64,000 nucleotides of DNA from Limosilactobacillus fermentum (GTDB taxonomy: Bacteria > Bacillota > Bacilli > Lactobacillales > Lactobacillaceae). A program made the position numbers and the translations under genes. Shown here one piece after another: positions 9,087 through 18,651 of this stretch. The notes under the pieces are model-generated. The model had not been told where the DNA came from. It searched no databases and worked only from the letters and a program-made list of their open reading frames with translations. The stretch spans positions 1,823,975 through 1,887,974 of the forward strand of contig NZ_CP040910.1 of assembly GCF_013394085.1 (NCBI RefSeq), in the 5' to 3' direction. Each line of letters begins with the position of its first letter. The stretch's first letter is position 1.

Positions 9087-9212
9087 TTTCTAAATTCGAT
9101 CTCAAGGACCCACATCCTAAATCTAACTGTTCACTACGTGTTGTTGGGCCAGTTTGACACTCGGAATGTATATTCCACTGATGTTGACGACCTCAACCTT
9201 AATTTAAGTATA

Positions 9213-9262
9213 GTAAAAGAGGTATCAAGATTGTCGTCACAATCTTGATACCTCTTACTTTA
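9213..9262. terminator. Long bidirectional hairpin at the edge of the lar island
   Basis: Near-perfect 22-bp inverted repeat (AAGAGGTATCAAGATTGT / ACAATCTTGATACCTCTT, loop about 4 nt) with short A and T runs. It sits 25 nt from the lar operon terminator, at the boundary with the IS remnants. Confidence 0.65.
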
Positions 9263-9280
9263 GGATGTTTGACGAACTTC

Positions 9281-9320
9281 CAAAAAACGCCACTCGGTCT
9301 TAACTTACCGAGTAGCGTCT
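9281..9320 (-). terminator. Terminator of the lar operon
   Basis: On the minus strand ACGCTACTCGGT-AAGTTAAG-ACCGAGTGGCGT is followed by TTTTTTGG. It lies just after the nickel-transporter stop codon. Confidence 0.85.
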
Positions 9321-9327
9321 TCCAGTT

Positions 9328-10308
9328 CTATTCTTCTAGTTTATGCGTTTTACGATGCCAACCCAAGTAGGCTGCGGCCCACACGATCAGCAGTAGGGCG
9401 ACCAGATAATAACCCACCTGACCGAATTCCAAGTTTCCCAGCCATAGCCACATCCCACTGGCTTTCTTCATGAGGCTGACGCCCACTTGGAGCAATTCGA
9501 TGCTGCCAATCATAAAGGCGGCAATGACCGAAATCGCGGTAACGGTCAAGTTATAATGTCGTTTGCGTTCCGGTGTGGCAAATGCCCACTGGTAAGCACC
9601 AGTCATCATAACAGAGTCCGTGGTATCCATGAGGTTCATTCCGGCAGCGAAGAGCAGCGGAAAGGCAGCCACGCCCCAACCCGCCGTTTGCGCATGGCCT
9701 GCCGAGAGGGCAATCAAGGCAATCTCCGTGGCCGTATCAAAGCCGAGGCCAAAAAGAAAGCCAATTGGATACATTTGCCAGCTATGATTAATCAAGCGGA
9801 GGAGTGGCGCTAAAATTCGCGTTAGGAAGCCCCGTTGTTGTAAGAGCTCGTCCGTGGTGGTAGCCGATTGACGAGTTGTTCGATACAAGTTGATAAAGAT
9901 TAACAAGTTCGCAAAAGCTAAGATTAACAAAAAGCTCCCAGATACCAAGCCACCGATTCGACCACCCAGACTTTCTAAAATCGGTAGGTGTTGCTTAACT
10001 AAAGACATCGAGATGCTGACGACTAGGATTAAGAGACACACTACCGTGGAATGGCCCAGCGAGAAGTAAAAGCCCACTCCCGTTGCGGGTTGGCGCTGAT
10101 TCACCAGCTTGCGAACGGTATTGTCAATGGCGGCAATGTGATCGGCGTCAAAGGCGTGACGGAGGCCCAGTGTGTAAGCCAGTAAGCCGAGTCCCCAGAA
10201 AGTTGGTTGTTGGCTAGCGGCGAGCCACAGACAAAGAAGCGCGATGGCATGTAGCAAAAAAGAGAGAAGATAGTAGGGAAGCGCTGCGGTAAAGATCAGC
10301 TTTTTCAT
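9328..10308 (-). CDS. NiCoT-family nickel/cobalt permease
   Basis: 326 residues, a HoxN/NixA-type secondary transporter. The signature RHAFDADHIAAIDNT (metal-binding HX4DH in helix 2), FSLGHSTVV, GLGFDTATEIALIAL and LFAAGMNLMDTTDSVMM are all present, with about eight membrane segments. It is the last gene of the lar operon and would supply the Ni that LarC inserts into the lactate racemase cofactor; nickel rather than cobalt is inferred from context. I use ATG 10308. An in-frame TTG at 10335 is poorer. The ribosome site lies inside a small palindrome (10310-10326). There are 86 nt between larD and this gene. Confidence 0.93.
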   Translation of the reverse strand: MKKLIFTAALPYYLLSFLLHAIALLCLWLAASQQPTFWGLGLLAYTLGLRHAFDADHIAAIDNTVRKLVNQRQPATGVGFYFSLGHSTVVCLLILVVSISMSLVKQHLPILESLGGRIGGLVSGSFLLILAFANLLIFINLYRTTRQSATTTDELLQQRGFLTRILAPLLRLINHSWQMYPIGFLFGLGFDTATEIALIALSAGHAQTAGWGVAAFPLLFAAGMNLMDTTDSVMMTGAYQWAFATPERKRHYNLTVTAISVIAAFMIGSIELLQVGVSLMKKASGMWLWLGNLEFGQVGYYLVALLLIVWAAAYLGWHRKTHKLEE

Positions 10309-10309
10309 T

Positions 10310-10326
10310 GAAAGGAACGTCCTTTC
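10310..10326 (-). promoter_or_regulatory. Palindrome covering the ribosome-binding site of the nickel permease
   Basis: Arms GAAAGGA/TCCTTTC with a 3-nt loop, directly next to the ATG at 10308. The upstream arm contains the Shine-Dalgarno AAAGGA, so the folded mRNA would sequester it. Function inferred only. Confidence 0.45.
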
Positions 10327-10394
10327 TAAAAACAAAAAGCAGGTTGCCTGATAAAGCCGGGCAACTTACTTTTTCAAAAATAACGAGTTAGAGC

Positions 10395-11117
10395 TTATTG
10401 GAAGACGCCCTGATAGAGGACGGCTGCCGCAATCGCACCAGCAATTGGCGCGATGATTGGCACCCAGCTATACCCAAATTGGGAGCTACCTTTATGCTCA
10501 AATGGCCAAATGGCGTGGAGTAACCGTGGGCCAATATCTCTGGCGGGATTCAACGCTGGACCAGTTGGTCCCCCAAAGGAAATGACTAAACACATGACTA
10601 AGAAGCCTAAGCCGATAAAATCCGCCCGTGGATCAAGTTTATCTGCCGTCATACTGATGGCCCCCAACACAAGTAAAAAGGTTCCAATAAATTCGTTAAT
10701 GAACCCATTTAACTTGCTGTCAGCGGCATCAATCGTGGAAAAGGTTCCCAGGATGGCTTCTGCATCGGTTGTTTTGTCGTAGTAAGGCTTGTAAGCCAAT
10801 ACCAAAGTGAGTTGACCAATGATGGCCCCCAAGACTTGCGCCACGATGTAGGGCGCTACTTCGCCCCAAGGGAAATTACCCGTAACGGCCATAGCCAGCG
10901 TCATGGCAGGATTAATTTGCGCACCCGATACGGTGGCAAACATTAAGGCGGGGATCATGACCCCAATACCGTAGCCAAAGCCAATTAAGACCCAACCACC
11001 GTGATAACCTTTGGTACCCTTTAATTCAACGTTAGCGACGGAACCGTTACCCAAGGCAACCATGATAGCCGTCCCAATAAATTCTGCGATACAACGAACC
11101 AATAAAGAATAATGCAT
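10395..11117 (-). CDS. larD: Aquaglyceroporin, lactate channel LarD (GlpF type)
   Basis: 240-residue MIP-family channel with six membrane segments and both NPA boxes: NPAMTLAMAV near residue 69 and NPARDIGPRLL near 186. The Asp-Arg after the second NPA is typical of glycerol-type aquaporins. In L. plantarum the lar operon encodes a GlpF paralogue (LarD) that passes D- and L-lactic acid. Position within the operon (8 nt after larE) makes the same role likely here; a plain glycerol facilitator is the alternative. Confidence 0.88.
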   Translation of the reverse strand: MHYSLLVRCIAEFIGTAIMVALGNGSVANVELKGTKGYHGGWVLIGFGYGIGVMIPALMFATVSGAQINPAMTLAMAVTGNFPWGEVAPYIVAQVLGAIIGQLTLVLAYKPYYDKTTDAEAILGTFSTIDAADSKLNGFINEFIGTFLLVLGAISMTADKLDPRADFIGLGFLVMCLVISFGGPTGPALNPARDIGPRLLHAIWPFEHKGSSQFGYSWVPIIAPIAGAIAAAVLYQGVFQ

Positions 11118-11124
11118 GTAAATT

Positions 11125-11961
11125 CTACCCCACTAAAACTTTCTCCTTTTGTGCTACCGAAAGCGTTTGATTCATCCGACCACTGGAGAACCCTTGTAAA
11201 TCAACAGTAATATAATTATACCCCAACTGACGCAAGTGTTCAGAAACTTTTTCATTTTGAGCAACTAATTGTGAAAGTTGGTTAACTGGGACTTCAATAC
11301 GGGCAATTTGATCGTGGACCCGAACCCGAACGGTAGCAAAGCCTAAGCTGCGTAAATAAGTTTCAGCGGCCATGACGCGTTGGAGCTTTTCACTCGTTAA
11401 GTCTGTGTTGTATGGGAAGCGGGAAGAAACAGAGCAAGAGGCCACTTTGTTCCAATTAGTTAGCCCTAAGCTTTGAGCCAATTCGCGAACCTCGCGTTTA
11501 TAGAGGTCGGCTGTTTGAAGTGGGGAGACGGCACCGGCTTCGTCACGTGCACGCAGACCGGGCCGGAAGTCAGCATTATCATCCATAATCATGCCATCTA
11601 ATACGGCATCAGCATTGAATTGGGTCGCTACTTGTGTCATGGCTTGGTAGAACATCTGCTTCATGGCGTACCAAGATTCAGGGGTATTGTGCTTGATCTG
11701 ATCATTAGCCAAGTAGTCTAATTGAATACCGGTAACTTGTGCGCCCATGTCCTTGGCTAGTTGACCAGCCATTTCGTATTCTGCATCTAAGAAGAGTTCG
11801 GAGTTGGCAACGACTGCGAGGACATTATCGTGGCCTAAAACATCTAAAGCCTCTTTCAAAACAACGGTCGAGTCAATTCCGCCAGAGAAACCGACTACGA
11901 CCCGGTTGTAAGCTTTTAAGGTATTTTGTAAAGTTGTTTCTTTATCAGCTAAAGTCATCAT
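11125..11961 (-). CDS. larE: LarE, sulfur transferase for the nickel-pincer cofactor
   Basis: 278-residue PP-loop ATPase. It adenylates the carboxylates of pyridinium-3,5-biscarboxylic acid mononucleotide and converts them to thiocarboxylates. PP-loop motif FSGGIDSTVV at 25-34. Cys176 in KVASCSVSSRFPY is at the same number as the sacrificial cysteine of L. plantarum LarE, so each molecule probably gives up its own sulfur and is spent. Other conserved words are VVANSELF and DGMIMDDNADFRPG. Start ATG-ATG after GAAAGGA; 6 nt separate it from larC. Very firm call. Confidence 0.97.
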   Translation of the reverse strand: MMTLADKETTLQNTLKAYNRVVVGFSGGIDSTVVLKEALDVLGHDNVLAVVANSELFLDAEYEMAGQLAKDMGAQVTGIQLDYLANDQIKHNTPESWYAMKQMFYQAMTQVATQFNADAVLDGMIMDDNADFRPGLRARDEAGAVSPLQTADLYKREVRELAQSLGLTNWNKVASCSVSSRFPYNTDLTSEKLQRVMAAETYLRSLGFATVRVRVHDQIARIEVPVNQLSQLVAQNEKVSEHLRQLGYNYITVDLQGFSSGRMNQTLSVAQKEKVLVG

Positions 11962-11967
11962 AATTGA

Positions 11968-13200
11968 TTATCCTTTCTGTTCCATAGTGGTAAGTTCATT
12001 TAAAATCTTGGCCTGTAAGTCAGCCATAGTCAGCTGATGAGTGGTTGCCAATTGTCGCAAATCATCATGTTCTAAGGTACGCTTGGTTGTGTTATGGTAG
12101 CGCAGATATTTGACATGAATCGGTCCGTAGCTAGTCGTGACTAACTTAACCTGGCGATCCATGATGGCACGGTGAACGTGGTGGTAACGAATTCCGATCG
12201 CTGGGGTGGTTGTTAGCAGATAGGTCACAATGGCGGCTTGTTGTTGGGGAGTAATCAAACAACAAAGTTTGTAAGCCGGGCGACCTTTTTTCATGACAAT
12301 GGGTTCACTCCAAGCATCCTTTGCGCCGCGATCTAACAGTCCCGCAATCGTATCGGCTAGTTGTTGGCCGGTGATATCGTCAAGGTTAGTTGCTAACAGC
12401 GTGACGTGATCCTGTTCTTGATTGACCGTTTGCTGGCTTAACTGGGAATTTACCAGTGTGGCCCGTAATGCATTTAGGCTGCCAGTCTCACGTTTACCAA
12501 AACCGTAGCCGGTCCGTTCAATAACGCCGTCACTGGTCGTGTCAAAGGCCGTGGCACAGCATTTGACAATGGCCATACCGGTGGGGGTAATCAGCTCCGT
12601 ATGCACATCGAAACGTTGATGAATCGGAATGGCAGTTCCAATCCGCATCTGCATGACAGCCGGTACTGGGACGGGAACGGTGCCGTGAGCAATCTCGATG
12701 GTACCGCTCCCGTCAGCCAGATTATTCACAATAACGCGGTCAATGCCCATCAGTTCCAAGGCAATCGCCGCGCCGACCATATCGACGATGGAATCAATAG
12801 CGCCCACCTCATGAAAGTGAACGTCTTCTAAAGACTTATGGTGAACGTGGCCTTCAGCAATTGCGACCTGTTCAAACAGCGCAGTGGCCCGCCGCTTAAC
12901 GGTGGGGGCTAATGTACTTTGCGCAATGAGTTGCTTGATTGTTGCAAAGCTCCGGCCGTGATGGTGACCATGTTCTGTAATGCCATTGTCTTTAACCTGG
13001 TGGTCGTCTAAGATGACATCGAAGTCAGTGCCTTGAATGCTTGAGCGACTACTAGGGGTGACGGTCAAATGGTAACCGGTCACTGGTAGTTTCTTCAATT
13101 CGGTTTCAAAGTCTGTTTGAGATAATCCGAGATCAAATAGCGCCCCTAGGAACATGTCACCACTGATGCCCGAAAAAGCATCTAACACTAATGTTTTCAT
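11968..13200 (-). CDS. larC: LarC, nickel insertion protein (single uninterrupted frame)
   Basis: 410 residues. LarC is the CTP-dependent cyclometallase that inserts Ni into the dithio-mononucleotide to finish the pincer cofactor. N-terminal signature [17 protein letters not shown], a His-rich stretch (EHGHHHG, about residue 78), [20 protein letters not shown] (about 121) and, in the C-terminal part, [12 protein letters not shown] and KKGRPAYKL. In L. plantarum the protein is encoded as larC1 and larC2 joined by programmed frameshifting; here one frame covers both parts. ATGA overlap with larB implies translational coupling. Confidence 0.96.
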   Translation of the reverse strand: MKTLVLDAFSGISGDMFLGALFDLGLSQTDFETELKKLPVTGYHLTVTPSSRSSIQGTDFDVILDDHQVKDNGITEHGHHHGRSFATIKQLIAQSTLAPTVKRRATALFEQVAIAEGHVHHKSLEDVHFHEVGAIDSIVDMVGAAIALELMGIDRVIVNNLADGSGTIEIAHGTVPVPVPAVMQMRIGTAIPIHQRFDVHTELITPTGMAIVKCCATAFDTTSDGVIERTGYGFGKRETGSLNALRATLVNSQLSQQTVNQEQDHVTLLATNLDDITGQQLADTIAGLLDRGAKDAWSEPIVMKKGRPAYKLCCLITPQQQAAIVTYLLTTTPAIGIRYHHVHRAIMDRQVKLVTTSYGPIHVKYLRYHNTTKRTLEHDDLRQLATTHQLTMADLQAKILNELTTMEQKG

Positions 13201-13958
13201 GGCTGCTCCTCCTTCACGAGATGATTAATCATACTGGCATTGTAAGCCGCGCCGAAGCCATTATCGATGTTAACGACACTGATACCGGCCGAACAGCTAT
13301 TGAGCATTGACAAAAGTGGTGTGAGACCGTTCAGATGGGTGCCATAACCGACACTGGTTGGCACGGCAATCACTGGCCGATCGACTAGGCCACCGACGAC
13401 ACTAGTTAAAGCGCCCTCCATGCCGGCGATGACGATCACAACGTTGGCTTGGCGAATGAGGGGTAATTTGGCAAATAACCGATGAATTCCGGCTACGCCA
13501 ACATCATAGACGCGTGTTACCTGGTTGCCGAAAAGTTCTGCAGTCACAGCAGCTTCTTCAGCCACTCGCATGTCGGAAGTACCGGCCGTGACAATGGCAA
13601 TATTTCCGACCGCAGGTAAGGCGTGGGCAGTTCGGACTAACGTCTGTGAGGTTTGGTCATAGGCCAATTCAGGTAGTATTTCTTGGACCGCCGCTGATTT
13701 TTCAAGATCGACTCGTGTCACGAGGATGGGTTGTTGGCGTTTCTCCATAGCTTGAACAATGCCCACAATCTGTTGCGCGGTTTTACCAGCGCCATAGATC
13801 ACTTCAGGATAACCAGTTCGTTGCGTCCGCGCCGTATCAATCTTGGCGTAGGCTAGGTCATCAAACCCGGTATCGCTGACCTGTTTGGCAGCTTGTTCTG
13901 GTGTGAGTTGGTGGTTAGCAACTTGTTGGAGACAAGTTAATAAATCAGTTGATGCCAT
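13197..13958 (-). CDS. larB: LarB, pyridinium-3,5-biscarboxylate mononucleotide synthase
   Basis: 253 residues with a PurE (AIR carboxylase)-like C-terminal domain: [30 protein letters not shown] and [19 protein letters not shown]. The N-terminal helical segment carries [11 protein letters not shown]. LarB carboxylates nicotinic acid adenine dinucleotide and releases AMP, giving the first intermediate of the nickel-pincer cofactor. It lies 2 nt after larA and overlaps larC by 4 nt, in a tightly coupled operon. Confidence 0.96.
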   Translation of the reverse strand: MASTDLLTCLQQVANHQLTPEQAAKQVSDTGFDDLAYAKIDTARTQRTGYPEVIYGAGKTAQQIVGIVQAMEKRQQPILVTRVDLEKSAAVQEILPELAYDQTSQTLVRTAHALPAVGNIAIVTAGTSDMRVAEEAAVTAELFGNQVTRVYDVGVAGIHRLFAKLPLIRQANVVIVIAGMEGALTSVVGGLVDRPVIAVPTSVGYGTHLNGLTPLLSMLNSCSAGISVVNIDNGFGAAYNASMINHLVKEEQP

Positions 13959-13960
13959 TA

Positions 13961-15241
13961 TTATTCATCCTTTACGATTACGCCAAGACCATCGGGAATG
14001 ACCGTCACTTGGGCTGCAGGTCCTTCACGGTTGAAGGCGCTGGCGAGTGCGTCATCGATTGAGGTTGCCAGTTCCATATGCATGTTTGTGATGAGACTGG
14101 GTTCAACCAAGTCAGAAACCACAATCACGTGGTGGTTAACCAAGATCCGGGCCAAAATTTGTGAAGTCCATTGGTCAGGCACCGTTTCTAAGCGCGGTGT
14201 GTTAATCGCCTTATCCAAGAATTCTTGGGGATCGGCGACGTCAGCAATGTTGTGATAAAAGCCGTCACCACCATGACCATCACGACAGCCAGCTACGATG
14301 ATAATCGTCCCGTTTTGCTTATTGGTGGCTTCAGCGGCCGTCATGCCTTTAACTGCTTGATAGATATTTTGATCGAGTGGATAACCACCATTAGTGGTGA
14401 TGGCAATGTCGCTCTTGATGGCCTTAACACCAGCTAACTCACTAACAAAATCCGTTCCTTGTTTATGAGCCGCTTCAAGGTCACCGGCAAAGGAGCCAAT
14501 GATGTGCTTGTCTTCATCCAAAACCACGTTCAAAATAAACTTTAAACCAGCTTTTCTGGCGGCGTAGACCATATCATGGTGCACCATGTTGTGGTGAAGA
14601 TTCCCGGTTCGAGAGTGCTTGTCGTTGATAAACTCACCGGAGTGGTTAGCCATGATTGTCTTGTAAGAAGAAATACCCGGCAAGACGGACTTGCGCCCAC
14701 CAGAGAACCCAGCGAAAAAGTGGGATTCAATGAAGCCTTCGGAGATCAATAGATCGGCTTCTTCGGCCACCTTGTTGATAATGAGGTCACCGCCAGAAGG
14801 AAGCTTACCAATTTTCACCATGTCTTCATCAACTTGAGATTTATGCATAACAATTTCTTCATTGGCCACAATCTCTTCGCCATATTTGGCGACTAATTCG
14901 GCATGCGTTGAAGGTCGGTGGAATCCAGTTGCTACGAGAATGCGAATCCGCGCCTCTGGTGCTACTGAGCGCAAGCGCCGAAGTAAGATTGGCGTAATGA
15001 TGTGTGAAGGAACGGGCCGGGTGTGATCAGAGCTGATAATCACGATATTTTTCTTTCCCGTAGCCAATTCTTCTAGGGAAGGACTACCGATAGGGTTGTC
15101 TAACGACTGTTCAACCAAGTCTTTTTCAGAGAGGCTGGCTTGATAGGTCGCCGCTTTGGAGACCAAGATGCCGGCTAGGTTGGCATCGTTGATGTGTGCC
15201 GTGACCGATCCGTGGTCATAAGGGAGCTTAATGTCTGCCAT
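13961..15241 (-). CDS. larA: Lactate racemase LarA (nickel-pincer enzyme)
   Basis: 426 residues, interconverting D- and L-lactate in the cytoplasm. Residues important in L. plantarum LarA occur at identical numbers: Asp72 and Arg75 (SSDHTRPVP), His108 (TGFHRP), His174 (IESHFFAG), Lys184 ([10 protein letters not shown], which holds the cofactor by a thioamide) and His200 (MANHSG). First gene of the operon. The leader has TATAAT at 15287-15282 but a poor -35, fitting an activator-dependent promoter controlled by the divergent larR. Base composition is visibly more AT-rich than in the 40-48 kb core genes. Confidence 0.97.
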   Translation of the reverse strand: MADIKLPYDHGSVTAHINDANLAGILVSKAATYQASLSEKDLVEQSLDNPIGSPSLEELATGKKNIVIISSDHTRPVPSHIITPILLRRLRSVAPEARIRILVATGFHRPSTHAELVAKYGEEIVANEEIVMHKSQVDEDMVKIGKLPSGGDLIINKVAEEADLLISEGFIESHFFAGFSGGRKSVLPGISSYKTIMANHSGEFINDKHSRTGNLHHNMVHHDMVYAARKAGLKFILNVVLDEDKHIIGSFAGDLEAAHKQGTDFVSELAGVKAIKSDIAITTNGGYPLDQNIYQAVKGMTAAEATNKQNGTIIIVAGCRDGHGGDGFYHNIADVADPQEFLDKAINTPRLETVPDQWTSQILARILVNHHVIVVSDLVEPSLITNMHMELATSIDDALASAFNREGPAAQVTVIPDGLGVIVKDE

Positions 15242-15281
15242 AATCTAATCAATCTTCTTTCTTTCAAAGGTACAGTTAGCA

Positions 15282-15287
15282 ATTATA
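15282..15287 (-). promoter_or_regulatory. -10 box of the lar operon
   Basis: TATAAT on the minus strand, about 41 nt before larA. No good -35 is found at 16-18 nt, suggesting dependence on an activator. Confidence 0.5.
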
Positions 15288-15318
15288 AACGTTTCATTTT
15301 CGTTTTCATTGACAATCC

Positions 15319-15333
15319 TCACTATGAAAGTGA
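15319..15333. promoter_or_regulatory. Candidate LarR operator (inverted repeat)
   Basis: TCACT-N5-AGTGA, centred about 50 nt upstream of the inferred lar start site, where a Crp/Fnr-type activator could act. A second imperfect palindrome (GCGAAGGGATATCCTTTTTCGC, 15376-15397, core GGATATCC) lies nearer larR. Either, both or neither may be the LarR site. Confidence 0.35.
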
Positions 15334-15446
15334 ATAATCGGATATCAATAGCCAGTGTCATTACCAAATGTTAATGCGAAGGGATATCCTTTTTCGCTAA
15401 GATAGGACTTTGCTAACGATAATTAATTTTGGAAGGAGTACCGCTT

Positions 15447-16133
15447 TTGCCGAATAAAGATATTGATGATCTGGTCCGCTTCTTAAAGGACAAACAGATT
15501 TCGACGATCACGAAGAAGTATCACAGTTATTTAACCTTCCACGGTCTGAAGGACGCTAATGTCTTTATTTTGAAAGAAGGCATCATTAAGACGTCCGTTA
15601 TCTTGCAAGACGGACGTGAATTTAACATTTCTTATATCAACCAACCTGACGTTATTTCACTGTTACATGACGAAGCTTTGCAATATGATGAGCAACCTTT
15701 TAACGTCCGCATTGAATCGGAGACGGCAACCTTTTATCAGGTTAATCGGGTAGAATTTTGGCAGTACGTGAATGCCAATTCAGAGTTACAGAACTACGTT
15801 AAACAGTATTATCGACACCGATTATCAGAAACCTTTGCCCGGATTCAACGACTCACCATGAACGGTAAGATGGGGGCACTGGCTAATTTCTTACATGACA
15901 TTGCTGAGAAGTTTGGTCGGGATCTTCCCGATGGGGCCGGCGTGTTGATTGACTTTAACGTGACGAATGAAGATATTGCTGGGTTCTGTGGCATTGCTAA
16001 TCAAACCAGTGTTAGCCGTATGATGCGTAAACTTAAGCTTGAAGATATCATTGACTTTGGCATGAGCAATGATCGTAAACGCCGAATTATCATTACCAAT
16101 ATGAAAAAATTAGACGACTACATTGCCTATTAA
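15447..16133 (+). CDS. larR: Crp/Fnr-family regulator LarR
   Basis: 228 residues from TTG 15447, chosen because GGAAGGAG (15431-15438) stands 8 nt before it; the frame is open a little further upstream. N-terminal cAMP-binding-like beta-barrel domain (to about 125), a long dimer helix, and a winged HTH near 170-215 (NEDIAGFCGIANQTSVSRMMRKL). There is no Fnr cysteine cluster. Divergent from larA, as in L. plantarum, where LarR activates the operon in response to L-lactate. The same role is inferred here. An intrinsic terminator follows. Confidence 0.9.
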   Translation: MPNKDIDDLVRFLKDKQISTITKKYHSYLTFHGLKDANVFILKEGIIKTSVILQDGREFNISYINQPDVISLLHDEALQYDEQPFNVRIESETATFYQVNRVEFWQYVNANSELQNYVKQYYRHRLSETFARIQRLTMNGKMGALANFLHDIAEKFGRDLPDGAGVLIDFNVTNEDIAGFCGIANQTSVSRMMRKLKLEDIIDFGMSNDRKRRIIITNMKKLDDYIAY

Positions 16134-16137
16134 TTTT

Positions 16138-16196
16138 GGGTCTAGAATTTTTGGTGTTGGAAAGTATTTCCATTCCAAAAGTACTAGGCCCTTTTT
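16138..16196 (+). terminator. Terminator of larR (or IS end hairpin)
   Basis: Outer stem GGGTCTAG/CTAGGCCC, inner stem TTGGAA/TTCCAA, then TTTTT. It may also contain the left end of the ISL3-type element, whose exact end I could not place. Confidence 0.55.
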
Positions 16197-16275
16197 GATA
16201 ACAAAAAAAGGCATCTAAGCCTCCCTAGTGCTATGCTTTAAGCGACGAAACTCAAGATAAGCGGGGTAGGAATAG

Positions 16276-17514
16276 ATGTCTCAACTAGATAATACACTTA
16301 AATTACTGGGAATTACAGACACAAACATTCAGGTGTTCGGTACTCGTGAGGAATTTCATGGTCGGGGCTCGGGTCGCAAAAAGTATTTGGTCATCCAGGC
16401 AGAGCTTACCTACACACTCAGGCGCTGTCCCAGCTGTGGATACAATACGTTGCACCCTAACGGACACAAGCTCACTCATGTCCACATTGCAGGACCCATG
16501 GACCGGCCCGTAATTCTAGAGCTAAACAAGCAACGCTGGCGTTGTAGTAACTGCCATAGCACTTGTACGGCCACCACTCCAGTGGTATCAACCAACCACG
16601 CCATCGGTCACGGACTAGCGACTCATGTGCTGAAGCTAGCCAGTAAATCACTCCCGGCTAAGACTATCGCCAGTCTCACCGGTATTTCGACAAACTCAGT
16701 TCAGCGTATTTTGACGGCTAATATTCATCCACACGCGAGCCGCCGGTTACCGATTAATCTATGCTTTGATGAATTCCGTTCCACGCACGGCTCCATGTCG
16801 TTTATTTGCATTGACGCCGACACTCACAAATCAGTTAAAGTACTTAGCGACCGCCTTAATAGAACCATCAAACAGTTCTTTCTTAGTCAGTACAGCACCG
16901 CAGAACGGGCCGCGGTTCAACGCGTCATCATGGACATGAACGCCTCCTATCAGGCATTCGTGCACGAACTATTCCCTAACGCCGAACTCATTATTGATCG
17001 GTTCCACATTATTCAATTAATGGGCCGGACGATGGGTACCATTCGCACTCAATGTTTAAAGTAACTCGACAAGCATTCGCGGGAATATAAAGTACTGAAA
17101 TCACTATGGCGCCTATTCCACAAGGCCAACCCTGACGCACAAAAGAGCCGCTACCTCTTCGGCCTGAATGAGTACTCGACCGAACAGAACGCCATTGATA
17201 TTGGAACCGATACGTTTCCGGCCTTCAAAACAGCTTATGAAACCTACATCGATCTCCACGATGTTTTGATGGGGCGTCACGCTGATGAACTCAAGAATAT
17301 CATCACTAACTATCAGCCTAACGGCACGCCCCTAGATACGGCCATGCATACCCTACGAAAGAATCTTAATGGAGTAATTAACGCCGCCAAATCGTCCTAC
17401 TCTAACGGACCGATAGAGGGTATCAACCGTAAGATCAAGGAGCTCAAACGTGCTTGTTATGGCTTCTCCAATCAGGCCAATATGTTCACACGCGTCTACC
17501 AGCTGATTGCCTAG
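16276..17514 (+). pseudogene. ISL3-family transposase with an in-frame stop
   Basis: 412 codons in a single frame but interrupted by TAA at 17062-17064 (codon 263). The frame continues directly (LDKHSREYKVLKSLWRLFHK) to a natural end at 17514. N-terminal zinc-finger-like cysteines ([18 protein letters not shown]), [15 protein letters not shown], then the DDE domain ([39 protein letters not shown]). One substitution such as CAA to TAA explains the break. Upstream 16197-16275 is IS leader. Inverted repeats were not recognised, so the element edges are open. Confidence 0.9.
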
Positions 17515-17742
17515 ATTAGCTACCACAATAACGTCACGATGGTAGGCTTATTTGTTATGCCTTCAAGTACGATATTCAGACAACACACCAGATTAAACGC
17601 CGCAACTAATAAAACAACAAAAAAGATCTCCCACACGAGCTTCTTAGACTTACTTCCCCGATAGATATAAATTGCGGGTTATGTCCGTATAATTGGTGTA
17701 AATTCTAAATAGGACTTTGTGAAATCTGAAAGGAACTTCATT
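17515..17742. other. Gap between two transposase wrecks
   Basis: 228 bp of non-coding sequence. A small hairpin CTACCA ... TGGTAG (17520-17545) follows the ISL3 gene, probably its right flank with inserted bases. The rest is likely the left end of the IS1380-type element. No gene seen. Confidence 0.4.
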
Positions 17743-18519
17743 ATGCCAAAAGTTGAATTAAATTGGCTCTACACTAAATCTTGTTGATGGATTACCATAG
17801 TGGTGATTCGTTGACAGGATTTTTTGGTTTTGAGGGCGGCGAATTATCAAACTCAGCTGCCCACGACTGACATTCTGATTCGTGGTGATAGTGGCTTCGC
17901 CACGCCAGAAGTTTACGATGTCTGTGAAGCCAACGATGTGTTTTACATTATTCGACTCAAACGCAATCGAAAATTACAGAATCTAGCTGAAAAGTTCGTC
18001 AAGATCAGTGATCAAACCCAGTGGTAAGAGGAAGAGACCCATTACTACTCTGAAATCTATCAATCAGCATCGTGGCCTAAGCCACGGCAGATTTATATTA
18101 AATCAACTCGAGTAGCTGGTGAACTGATCTTTTCACATGAATTTATCGTCACTAATCTGACTAATTTAACGGCTGAAACTGCCTTCGAACTGTATCACAA
18201 ACGCAGCCAAATGGAAAATTACATCAAAGAAGCTAAAACAGGTTTCTTTTTCGATAAGACTGATAGTTCAACGTTTAATGCCAATGCTGCCCCGATGATG
18301 GTTAGTGTACTGGCTTACAATATTGTCAACTTTTTAAAGCAGCTAGCACTGACAAAACATGATTCCGGCTTGTGCGTTAGCACATTGCGGATTCGTTTAT
18401 TCAAAGTTGCGGCACGTGTTGTGCATACTGACCGACGAATTCAGTTGCGGCTGAGCTCGTATCATGTTTACCATCGGCTGTCCTACCAGGCTCTACAGCG
18501 TATCCAGGCTATTGAATAA
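17743..18519 (+). pseudogene. IS1380-like (DDE, IS4 superfamily) transposase remnant
   Basis: Starts as MPKVELNWLYTKS at 17743, then needs frame changes to reach MDYHSGDSLTGFFGFE and again at about 17824 to reach LRAANYQTQLPTTDILIRGDSGFATPEVYD. A TAA at 18025 breaks that frame, which continues to 18519 through YHKRSQMENYIKEAKTGFFF (the YREK-type motif with catalytic Glu) to a normal-looking end. Most of the first half is missing. RGDSGFA and the motif pattern place it in the IS1380 group. Dead element. Confidence 0.8.
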
Positions 18520-18651
18520 CCGGTAAAATTAAAAAAATCTGTACAACCAAGGGACAAGTGTATCCAAAAGTTCAAAGCAATTCTGAGTTAGTTGAAAGAT
18601 CTCACTAGCTAGAACTGATAAACATCGTATTTCAGCAAAAGATAAAGACAT

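Noticed and set aside
11968..13200. Programmed frameshift in larC as in L. plantarum
   Set aside because: The frame is continuous through both conserved parts, so none is required.
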